Shown piece after piece: positions 1 to 7,007 of a stretch of DNA of 64,000 bases; the stretch's first letter is position 1, and the number at the start of each line of letters is the position of its first letter. Under the pieces are notes generated by a model that made no database searches, was not told where the DNA came from, and worked only from the letters and a program-made list of their open reading frames with translations. This stretch comes from UBA4717 sp045577925. GTDB taxonomy: Bacteria; Bacillota; Clostridia; Oscillospirales; CAG-272. Location of the stretch: positions 116,364 to 180,363 of the forward strand of contig JAZNJH010000031.1 of assembly GCA_045577925.1 (NCBI GenBank). Direction: 5' to 3'. Both the position numbers and the translations under genes were made by a program.

Positions 1-564
1 GCGTACAGGCTTGTCATCTTCATATTCAATTGTAACCTGTGTTTTACCGTCAGGACGAAGATAACTGAGCTTGCCCGATTTACGCACATCTGTGAGCTTT
101 CTTGCAAGCTTATGGGCAAGAGAAATAGGGAGCGGCATATACTCGGGTGTTTCGTTGCAGGCATATCCGAACATAAGCCCCTGGTCACCAGCACCAATAT
201 CATACTCGTCTGAGATCTTTCCGTTTTTAGCTTCAAGTGATTTATCAACGCCAAGTGCAATGTCGGCAGACTGTGTATGTACCGAGTTTATAACAGCGCA
301 CGTGTCACAATCAAAGCCGTATTTTGCTCTGTCATAACCTATTTCGCGAACTGTTTCGCGAACTATTTTCTGGTAGTCAACAACTGCATTTGTTGTAATT
401 TCGCCGAGTATCATAACAAGACCTGTTGTTGTGCAAGTTTCGCAGGCAACACGGGAATTTGGATCCTGTTCAAGTATTGCATCAAGTACAGCGTCCGATA
501 TTCTGTCGCATATTTTATCGGGATGCCCCTCGGTTACCGATTCAGAGGTAAAAAACTTCTTCAT
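1..564 (-). CDS. metK: S-adenosylmethionine synthetase, N-terminal part (runs off window)
   Basis: MetK makes S-adenosylmethionine from methionine and ATP in the cytosol. The 188 codons visible are the N-terminal half; the 3' end lies beyond base 1. The methionine/ATP-binding signature GHPDK is at residues 13-17 and the GAGDQG loop at 124-129, both intact. The start begins MKKFFTSESV, the family's usual N-terminus. A SAM-I riboswitch with its own terminator lies directly upstream, so the gene is very probably shut off by its own product. The family is about 390-400 residues, so roughly half is present. Identification is secure. Confidence 0.97.
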   Translation of the reverse strand, partial: MKKFFTSESVTEGHPDKICDRISDAVLDAILEQDPNSRVACETCTTTGLVMILGEITTNAVVDYQKIVRETVREIGYDRAKYGFDCDTCAVINSVHTQSADIALGVDKSLEAKNGKISDEYDIGAGDQGLMFGYACNETPEYMPLPISLAHKLARKLTDVRKSGKLSYLRPDGKTQVTIEYEDDKPVR

Positions 565-584
565 TTATAATTCCTTTCTAACGG

Positions 585-622
585 AGAAAAACAGAGCGCC
601 CTTGTTCCCAAGGGCGCGAGCT
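585..622 (-). terminator. Riboswitch-controlled intrinsic terminator of metK
   Basis: On the minus strand an 8-bp G+C-rich hairpin (GCGCCCTT / AAGGGCGC, bases 596-617) is followed by a T run, between the SAM aptamer and the metK start. This is the expression platform of the riboswitch: with SAM bound the terminator should form. Confidence 0.85.
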
Positions 623-633
623 TTTATATTACT

Positions 634-721
634 CTCATCTCTCGGGATTTAGCACCTTGCAACGTTTTCGTTGCAGGTTGCCGGGCTTCACAGGGCCAGT
701 CCCTCCGCCGCTCTTGATAAG
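634..721 (-). promoter_or_regulatory. SAM-I riboswitch (S-box) aptamer
   Basis: Read on the minus strand, the region has the S-box landmarks in order: CTTATCAAGAG at the 5' side of P1, the GGAGGGACTGGCCC block, GAAGCCCGGCAACC, a variable hairpin with GTTGC arms, GGTGCTAAATCC, and GATGAG closing P1 against CTTATC. It lies between a promoter and metK and is followed by a terminator, which is the standard arrangement for SAM-dependent transcription attenuation. Confidence 0.95.
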
Positions 722-745
722 ATTATTAAACTAATTGACGCTACA

Positions 746-774
746 AGTATAGCACATATAAACGAATATGTCAA
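746..774 (-). promoter_or_regulatory. Sigma-A promoter of metK
   Basis: Minus strand: -35 TTGACA (769-774), 17-bp spacer, -10 TATACT (746-751). Transcription would start just upstream of the SAM-I aptamer. Confidence 0.85.
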
Positions 775-830
775 TATTATATTACACAATTTCTCTTCCA
801 TCGACAAAAACTTTGACAAGATTAAGCTTC

Positions 831-1307
831 TTAATAAAACAAAGAAATTACTGCCTTTACAAGCTGTGAGCCTACCGTCATTATTATTCCTGCCGTTACA
901 ACACCGGCAGAAATTGAAATTATTGACTTTGTCTTTGGGATATCGAAAACAGAAGCAACGAGCGCACCCGTCCATGCTCCTGTTCCGGGCAATGGTATCG
1001 CAACAAAAACGTAAAGACCGAATACCGCGTATTTTTCTATTTTTTCGCGGTTTTTCTCTGCTTTTTCGTAAAGCCAGTTTGAAACTTTGGAGAAAAGTTT
1101 TACATTACATCCGCGCATCCATTTAAGTATTGCTTTTACAAACAGAAGTATAAACGGCGCAGGAATACAGTTTCCGATAATACTGATTATAAGCGTCGGA
1201 AGCCAGTCAAGTCCCATTCCCGTTCCTATTGGAACTGCTCCGCGCAGTTCAATAAGCGGTACCATAGATACACCGAAAACTATCAGATATTTTAAGAGTA
1301 AACTCAC
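831..1307 (-). CDS. Small multidrug-export family membrane protein (COG2426)
   Basis: A small integral membrane protein of about 158 residues. The motifs IELRGAVPIG near the N-terminus, NCIPAPFILLF, and VAIPLPGTGAWTGALVAS in the second half are characteristic of the COG2426 / Sm_multidrug_ex family, whose substrate is not established. I chose the GTG start at 1307, preceded by GAGG, because the longer reading begins inside ribU. It starts 16 bases after the ribU stop, so it is co-transcribed with ribU under the FMN riboswitch. That suggests, but does not show, a role linked to flavins. Family confident; function unknown. Confidence 0.8.
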   Translation of the reverse strand: MSLLLKYLIVFGVSMVPLIELRGAVPIGTGMGLDWLPTLIISIIGNCIPAPFILLFVKAILKWMRGCNVKLFSKVSNWLYEKAEKNREKIEKYAVFGLYVFVAIPLPGTGAWTGALVASVFDIPKTKSIISISAGVVTAGIIMTVGSQLVKAVISLFY

Positions 1308-1323
1308 GGTATCAACCTCGTAA

Positions 1324-1917
1324 TTATTTGTGTAGTATTTTTGAAATGCGTTTATAGATAAGAAGTGCAAGAATCGAGCATAAGACGCCCTTTACGATAT
1401 TAAAGGGTGCAACTGCAAATACTATCATGCTCTTAAGGTCAGCCACCCAAGGATTGAGTACACTTGCCATTTCAACAATTTTATCAAATGGCATTCCGAA
1501 AAACTCTGAGTAGAAGGGTATCATAATATAATAATTCAGAAATCCGCCAATTATTGCAAGCGACAGCGTCGAAGCTATCATCCCAATGACTGCCGATTTT
1601 ATGTTTTTCTTATATTTATATATCAACGCCGCAGGAAGCACGAATGCGCATCCTGTTACGAAATTTGCAAATTCACCTACGTATGCCGTAGTTGTTCCGT
1701 TAATTATGATGTTAAGTATATTTTTTAACAGCTCTATCAGCACTCCTGCAAGCGGTCCAAGCGCAAAAGAGCCCATAAGAATCACTGATTCAGACAAATC
1801 AAGCTTATAAAAGCCCGGTGCAAACCATAACGGGAACTCAAAAAGCATTATAATTGCACTAATAGCAGCAAGAGCTGCGACTTTTATTATGTACTTTAAG
1901 GTAGTATTTGTTTTCAT
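1324..1917 (-). CDS. ribU: Riboflavin ECF transporter S component
   Basis: The substrate-binding S subunit of an energy-coupling-factor transporter. It is a hydrophobic protein of 197 residues with about six membrane segments, normal for the family. The N-terminal part carries the pattern seen in RibU (LFEFPLWFAPGFYKLDLSE, then GPLAGVLIELLKN and GTTTAYVGEFANF). The ATG at 1917 follows a GGGAAG ribosome-binding site; the open frame upstream runs through the riboswitch terminator and is not coding. An FMN riboswitch precedes it, which fixes riboflavin or FMN precursor as the likely cargo. The ECF energising subunits are not in this window. Confidence 0.93.
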   Translation of the reverse strand: MKTNTTLKYIIKVAALAAISAIIMLFEFPLWFAPGFYKLDLSESVILMGSFALGPLAGVLIELLKNILNIIINGTTTAYVGEFANFVTGCAFVLPAALIYKYKKNIKSAVIGMIASTLSLAIIGGFLNYYIMIPFYSEFFGMPFDKIVEMASVLNPWVADLKSMIVFAVAPFNIVKGVLCSILALLIYKRISKILHK

Positions 1918-1980
1918 GTTATCTTCCCTTTCATAAAGCTTACTTATACATATGAACAAACAGGAAAAGATAAACCGTAA

Positions 1981-2008
1981 TAAAAAAACTCCGCGAGATA
2001 CCGCGGAG
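1981..2008 (-). terminator. Terminator of the FMN riboswitch
   Basis: Minus strand hairpin CTCCGCG / CGCGGAG (1989-2008) followed by seven T residues, placed between the RFN aptamer and ribU. It is the switch that stops transcription when FMN is bound. Confidence 0.85.
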
Positions 2009-2015
2009 CAACGGC

Positions 2016-2123
2016 ATCTTCTCTCATCCGGACTATACCGTCGGCTCAGGAATTTCACCTGATCGGCACTTTCGTGTTAGTGGGCTTTACCACCGGTATG
2101 GACTTACACCATTTCCCGAAGAT
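2016..2123 (-). promoter_or_regulatory. FMN riboswitch (RFN element)
   Basis: The minus strand shows the RFN landmarks in order: ATCTTCGGGG, GGTGTAAGTCC, ACCGGTGGTAAAGCCC, GATCAGGTGAAATTCCTGA, GCCGACGGTATAGTCCGGAT, then GAGAGAAGAT closing P1 with the first bases. It controls ribU and the small exporter behind it. I could not find a convincing promoter between tuf and this element, so part of the supply may be read-through from the str operon. Confidence 0.96.
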
Positions 2124-2128
2124 AATCC

Positions 2129-2246
2129 TATGCAGGGCTGAAAATCAGCCCTGCATAAGCATCTGTTGATATTTAACCGATTAAATTCGGCATTGCGAAA
2201 GGATTGTTCTAAAAGAATGATCCTTTCACAGTTGCGTAGCAACTGT
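2129..2246 (-). other. Three hairpins between tuf and the FMN riboswitch
   Basis: After the tuf stop the minus strand holds three inverted repeats: CAGTTGC/GCAACTG (2229-2245), AAAGGAT/ATCCTTT (about 2198-2226), and a long one, TGCAGGGCTG/CAGCCCTGCA (about 2130-2156). None has a clear T run on the minus strand. They may act together as a weak or factor-assisted terminator, or as 3'-end processing and protection structures for tuf mRNA. Confidence 0.45.
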
Positions 2247-2247
2247 T

Positions 2248-3453
2248 TTATTCAGCGATTTCAGTAACAACGCCTGAACCAACTGTTCTACCGCCTTCAC
2301 GGATAGCGAAACGGAGACCCTTTTCAATAGCGATAGGTGTGATGAGCTCAACGTTCATGATTACGTTATCGCCGGGACGGCACATGTCTGTGCCTTCGGG
2401 AAGGTTGATTACGCCTGTAACGTCAGTTGTTCTGAAGTAGAACTGAGGTCTGTAACCTGTAAAGAAGGGCTTCTGACGTCCGCCTTCCTTTTCAGTAAGA
2501 ACGTATACCTGACCTGCAAACTTTGTGTAGGGCTTGATGGAGCCGGGCTTACAAAGAACCTGACCTCTTTCGATACTCTCCTTACCAATACCACGGAGAA
2601 GCGCACCGATGTTATCGCCTGCTCCAGCTTCGTCCATGAGCTTGTGGAACATTTCGATACCTGTGATAACAGTTGTCTTTGTTTCTTCTGTAAGACCAAC
2701 GATTTCAACTGTATCAGACATCTTGAGCTGACCACGTTCTACACGACCTGTAGCAACTGTACCACGACCGGAGATCGAGAATACGTCCTCGACAGGCATA
2801 AGGAAGGGCTGGTCGCTCTTTCTGTCGGGAGTAGGAATATAGGAGTCAACCTGCTCCATGAGTTCAAGAATAGGAGCGTATACAGGATCGGACTGATCTG
2901 TGCTTTCAGAAAGGAGAGCTTCACGAGCAGAACCCTTAACGATCGGAATATCATCACCCGGGAAGTCGTACTGAGAAAGGAGATCGCGGATTTCCATTTC
3001 AACGAGATCGAGAAGTTCGGGGTCGTCAACGATATCGCACTTGTTCATGAATACAACCATTGCGGGAACGCCAACCTGACGAGCGAGAAGCACGTGTTCA
3101 CGTGTCTGCTGAAGAGGTCCGTCTGTACCTGCAACAACGAGGATAGCGCCGTCCATCTGAGCTGCACCGGTGATCATGTTCTTTACATAGTCAGCGTGGC
3201 CGGGGCAGTCAACGTGAGCGTAGTGGCGGTTAGCCGTTTCATACTCAACGTGACGAGTGTTGATTGTGATACCTCTTTCTCTTTCTTCGGGTGCGTTGTC
3301 GATCTGGTCATATGCCATTGCTTCGATGTTAGCATTGCCGAGAGAGAGTGTCTTTGTGATAGCTGCTGTAAGAGTTGTCTTACCGTGGTCAACGTGACCG
3401 ATTGTACCAATGTTAACGTGGGGCTTGGTACGTTCAAACTTAGCCTTTGCCAT
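2248..3453 (-). CDS. tuf: Translation elongation factor Tu
   Basis: EF-Tu brings aminoacyl-tRNA to the ribosome as a GTP complex. The protein is 401 residues, the usual length. The P-loop GHVDHGKT is at residues 19-26, and the DCPGH and NKCD GTP-binding motifs follow; the C-terminal beta-barrel domains are intact. It is the last gene of rpsL-rpsG-fusA-tuf, 76 bases after fusA, with GGAGG before the ATG. Codon use is strongly biased (AAG over AAA for lysine, frequent GTT, CTC, ATC), as expected for one of the most abundant proteins. This bias is a useful reference for the genes at 44822-47148. Confidence 0.98.
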   Translation of the reverse strand: MAKAKFERTKPHVNIGTIGHVDHGKTTLTAAITKTLSLGNANIEAMAYDQIDNAPEERERGITINTRHVEYETANRHYAHVDCPGHADYVKNMITGAAQMDGAILVVAGTDGPLQQTREHVLLARQVGVPAMVVFMNKCDIVDDPELLDLVEMEIRDLLSQYDFPGDDIPIVKGSAREALLSESTDQSDPVYAPILELMEQVDSYIPTPDRKSDQPFLMPVEDVFSISGRGTVATGRVERGQLKMSDTVEIVGLTEETKTTVITGIEMFHKLMDEAGAGDNIGALLRGIGKESIERGQVLCKPGSIKPYTKFAGQVYVLTEKEGGRQKPFFTGYRPQFYFRTTDVTGVINLPEGTDMCRPGDNVIMNVELITPIAIEKGLRFAIREGGRTVGSGVVTEIAE

Positions 3454-3529
3454 TTTGAATTCCTCCTGAATTATAAATGTTTTTGAATTTTTGTTTTTGT
3501 ATTAACAGCCTTGCGGCTTTTAACTGTGA

Positions 3530-5611
3530 TTACTGATTCTTACCGCGCTTAGCGATAATTGCTTCCTGGAGGCTCTTAGGCACTTCTGCGAAGTGGCTGG
3601 GCTCCATAGAATAGGTTCCGCGTCCCTGTGTCATGGAACGAAGAGTTGTTGCATATCCGAACATTTCGGAAAGCGGGATCATTGCAGTTACCTGCTGACC
3701 GCCTGATACGGGATCCATAGACTGGATCTGTCCGCGCTTTGAGTTTACGTGACCCATAACGTCACCGAGATAATCATCAGGAGTTACTACAACTACCTTA
3801 ACGATCGGCTCAGTGATTACAGGATCAGCCTTTCTCATAGCTTCCTTGAATGCCATGGAAGCTGCGATCTTGAACGCCATTTCCGAAGAGTCGACTTCGT
3901 GGTACGAACCATCGTAAAGTGTGATCTTTACGTCAACAACATTGTAACCTGCAAGTACACCGTTCTGCATAGCGCTCTGGAGACCTGCGTCAACTGCGGG
4001 GATATATTCCTTCGGAATAGCACCGCCGACAACCTTGTTTACGAATTCGTAACCGGCACCGGGTTCGTTGGGTTCCATTATGATCTTAACGTGACCATAC
4101 TGACCCTTACCACCCGACTGGCGTGCCTACTTATGGTTAACTTCTGCGCTCTTGCGGATCGTTTCCTTGTATGCAACCTGAGGAGCACCAACATTCGCTT
4201 CTACCTTAAATTCACGGAGAAGTCTGTCTACGATGATCTCGAGGTGAAGCTCACCCATTCCGGCGATAATTGTCTGACCGGTTTCTTCATCGGTGTAGGT
4301 TCTGAATGTGGGGTCTTCTTCTGCAAGCTTTGCAAGTGCGATACCCATCTTTTCCTGACCTGCTTTGGTCTTGGGCTCGATTGCTACGCTGATAACAGGT
4401 TCCGGGAATTCCATGGATTCAAGTATAATAGGATGCTTGTCATCACAGAATGTGTCACCTGTTGTTGTATTCTTAACGCCGCATACAGCTGCGATATCGC
4501 CTGAATAGCAAACATCGATATCTGCACGCTCGTTTGAATGCATCTGAAGGATTCTTCCGAATCTTTCGTGTGATTTTTTGGTGGAGTTATATACGCTCTC
4601 ACCCTTGTTGATCTTACCAGAGTAAACTCTGAAGAAGCAGAGCTTACCAACGAATGGGTCTGTCATGATCTTGAATGCAAGTGCAGAGAAAGGTGCATTG
4701 TCATCAGCAGGTCTTTCATCCTCGTCACCTGTATCGGGGTTTACACCCTTGATCGCAGGAATGTCGAGAGGAGAAGGCATGTAGTCGATAACTGCGTCGA
4801 GCATCTTCTGTACGCCCTTGTTCTTATAAGATGTACCGCAAACTACGGGTACTATCTGGTTAGCAATTGTTGCCTTACGAAGAGCCTTCTTGAGTTCATC
4901 AATTGTAGGTTCTTCTCCGGAGCAGTACTTTTCAAACAGTTCTTCGTCTGTTTCGCAGATTGCTTCAACCATTGCTGCTCTGTATTCTTCGGCCTTATCT
5001 TTAAGGTCTGCGGGAATCTCTTCAACTCTCATGTCCTTACCGAGGTCATCGTAATATACGTCTGCCTCCATGTTCATAAGGTCAACAATTCCGCGGAAAT
5101 CTGATTCAGCTCCGATAGGAAGCTGTATCGGAATAGCATTAGCCTTAAGTCTGGACTTCATCATGTCTACAACTCTGTAGAAGTCTGCACCTGTGATATC
5201 CATCTTATTTACATATGCCATTCTCGGAACCTGGTATTTGTCAGCCTGACGCCAAACGGTTTCAGACTGAGGCTCAACGCCGCCCTTAGCGCAAAGTACG
5301 GTTACTGAACCGTCGAGAACTCTGAGCGAACGTTCAACTTCAACTGTGAAGTCAACGTGACCGGGGGTATCGATAATGTTTATACGGTTACCCTTCCAGT
5401 AGCATGTTGTAGCAGCAGAGGTAATTGTAATACCTCTTTCCTGCTCCTGCTCCATCCAGTCCATCGTCGCGCCGCCATCGTGAGTTTCACCCATTTTATA
5501 GGTCTTACCTGTATAGAAAAGGATACGCTCTGTTGTGGTGGTCTTACCGGCGTCGATGTGAGCCATGATACCAATATTCCTTGTGTTATCAAGTGAATAT
5601 TCTCTTGCCAT
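3530..5611 (-). CDS. fusA: Translation elongation factor G, interrupted by an in-frame TAG at codon 495
   Basis: EF-G drives ribosomal translocation with GTP. Codons 1-494 give the N-terminal and central domains, with the P-loop AHIDAGKT at residues 17-24. The frame then meets TAG (bases 4127-4129) and continues without a shift into ARQSGGKGQYGHVKI and the C-terminal domains, ending in TAA at 3530. Counted through the TAG the gene has 693 sense positions, the normal EF-G length. Relatives have Tyr, Phe or His here, so one substitution (TAC to TAG) explains it. The truncated product would lack domains IV-V and should not work, and no second EF-G is visible. Either the TAG is read as an amino acid or the consensus base is wrong. 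The start at 5611 has AAGGAG in front. Confidence 0.93.
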
Positions 5612-5641
5612 TTGTTTCTCCTTGTTTTTGCAGTTGGGTTA

Positions 5642-6112
5642 TTAATATCTGTAGTGTGCAAACGCCTTGTTTGCTTCAGCCATACGGTGAGTTTCTTCCT
5701 TCTTCTTAAAGGATCCACCTGTGCTGCCCACTGCATCAATTATTTCAGCCGCGAGTCTTTCGGCCATGGTTCTTTCGCCTCTTGATCTCGAATATGTTGT
5801 GATCCAACGGAGTCCGAGAGTCTGACGTCTCTCAGGTCTTACTTCCATAGGAACCTGGTAAGTTGAACCGCCGATACGGCGAGCCTTTACCTCGAGAACG
5901 GGCATGATGTTTTCAAGTGCTTCATTGAACGCGTCGAGCGGGTTCTTCGAAAGCTTTGCTTCAACGATCGCAAACGCATCGTATACGATCTTCTGGGCTA
6001 CGCCCTTCTTGCCGTCCAGCATAATGTTGTTGATAAGCTTTGTTACAAGCTTTGAATTATACAAAGGATCCGGCAAAACGTCTCTTTTGGAAATTTTTCC
6101 TCTTCTGGGCAT
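5642..6112 (-). CDS. rpsG: 30S ribosomal protein S7
   Basis: S7 nucleates assembly of the 30S head by binding 16S rRNA. The protein is 156 residues, starting MPRRGKISKRDVLPDP and ending KAFAHYRY, both typical. A GGAGGG site precedes the ATG at 6112; the longer open frame upstream has no such support. It lies between rpsL and fusA. The 200-base gap towards rpsL contains a GCAGC-GAAA-GCTGC hairpin (about 6265-6280) and could carry S7 autoregulation, although I recognise no specific binding site. Confidence 0.97.
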   Translation of the reverse strand: MPRRGKISKRDVLPDPLYNSKLVTKLINNIMLDGKKGVAQKIVYDAFAIVEAKLSKNPLDAFNEALENIMPVLEVKARRIGGSTYQVPMEVRPERRQTLGLRWITTYSRSRGERTMAERLAAEIIDAVGSTGGSFKKKEETHRMAEANKAFAHYRY

Positions 6113-6312
6113 TGTACTTCCCTCCTTCATAAATAATGAATTCATAGGTACTCGAAAGTTTTCTCCCGTTATTGCTCCACCAGAAGAATTTCGCGGTAGT
6201 AGATATAAACACACGCATTATTTCTCTGAGGAAACATAACTTATGATTTTTTCTTAATACCTCGCAGCTTTCGCTGCATTTTTGTTTGTGAAGCCTTTAC
6301 CGCTTACGGTAA

Positions 6313-6729
6313 TTACTTCTTCTTAGGACGCTTTGCGCCGTACTTAGAACGTGACTGCATACGGTTGTTCACGCCCTGTGCATCAAGAGTACCACGGATG
6401 ATATGATAACGTACACCAGGCAGGTCACGTACACGTCCGCCTCTTATAAGAACAACAGAGTGTTCCTGAAGGCCGTGTCCGATACCCGGGATGTAGGTTG
6501 TCGCTTCCATGCCGTTTGTAAGTCTTACTCTGGCGATCTTACGAAGAGCCGAGTTAGGCTTCTTAGGGCTGGTTGTGGTAACCTTAGCACATACGCCTCT
6601 CTTCTGGGGAGAAGGCTGGTCGACCGCTTTCTTAGTAAGGCTGTTGAAGCCCTTCTGAAGAACAGGAGCCTTAGACTTGTAAGTCTTTTCCTGACGGCCG
6701 TGCTTTACAAGCTGGTTAAAGGTTGGCAT
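6313..6729 (-). CDS. rpsL: 30S ribosomal protein S12
   Basis: S12 sits at the decoding centre and controls accuracy. It is 138 residues and starts MPTFNQLVKHGRQ. The decoding loop is intact with TTSPKKPNSALRK, the segment in which streptomycin resistance mutations arise; Lys is present at the usual lysine of PKKPNS. It is the first gene of the str operon, with AAGGAGG before the ATG and a consensus promoter about 140 bases upstream. Confidence 0.98.
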   Translation of the reverse strand: MPTFNQLVKHGRQEKTYKSKAPVLQKGFNSLTKKAVDQPSPQKRGVCAKVTTTSPKKPNSALRKIARVRLTNGMEATTYIPGIGHGLQEHSVVLIRGGRVRDLPGVRYHIIRGTLDAQGVNNRMQSRSKYGAKRPKKK

Positions 6730-6872
6730 ACTGCACCTCCTTAAAGAAATAATGTGATGTTTATATCTACAACCGCTTCCTATAAGGTCTTTGGACCGAA
6801 TATGACCCGGATGTATTCGTATTTATGCCGCGGGTTTTGGGCATAGTTTCCCTTACCGCAGAAATACACTCT

Positions 6873-6902
6873 ATTATAGCATTCTTTTTAGCTTTTTGTC
6901 AA
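6873..6902 (-). promoter_or_regulatory. Strong promoter of the rpsL-rpsG-fusA-tuf operon
   Basis: Minus strand: -35 TTGACA (6897-6902), 18-bp spacer, -10 TATAAT (6873-6878). The predicted start is near 6866, leaving a leader of about 135 bases before rpsL in which I recognise no known element. Confidence 0.88.
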
Positions 6903-7007
6903 GAATCTGAGTGCGATTTACAAAAAATTCAAAAAATTCTCCGTTATGCACAAAACGTAAGTGGTCATTTTTATTATTTGTGCCAAAAAAGTGATAATTA
7001 TTCAGCA

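Noticed and set aside
1324..2058. A 47-residue N-terminal extension of ribU
   Set aside because: It would be translated from the riboswitch terminator hairpin; the ATG at 1917 has a ribosome-binding site and gives the family length.
2644..3486. A 280-codon open frame antisense to tuf
   Set aside because: It arises from the biased codon use of tuf on the other strand; no ribosome-binding site and no family resemblance.
4127..4129. Pyrrolysine insertion at the fusA TAG
   Set aside because: EF-G is not a pyrrolysine protein, the site normally holds an aromatic or His residue, and no pyl genes are in the window.
3749..4504. A 251-codon open frame antisense to fusA
   Set aside because: A shadow of the strongly biased fusA codons; the protein is rich in Cys, His and Tyr with no recognisable domain.
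3530..5611. fusA as two separate genes (494 and 182 residues)
   Set aside because: The conserved segment ARQSGGKGQYGHVKI lies in frame between the TAG and the downstream ATG, so it is one interrupted gene; the second piece has no ribosome-binding site of its own.
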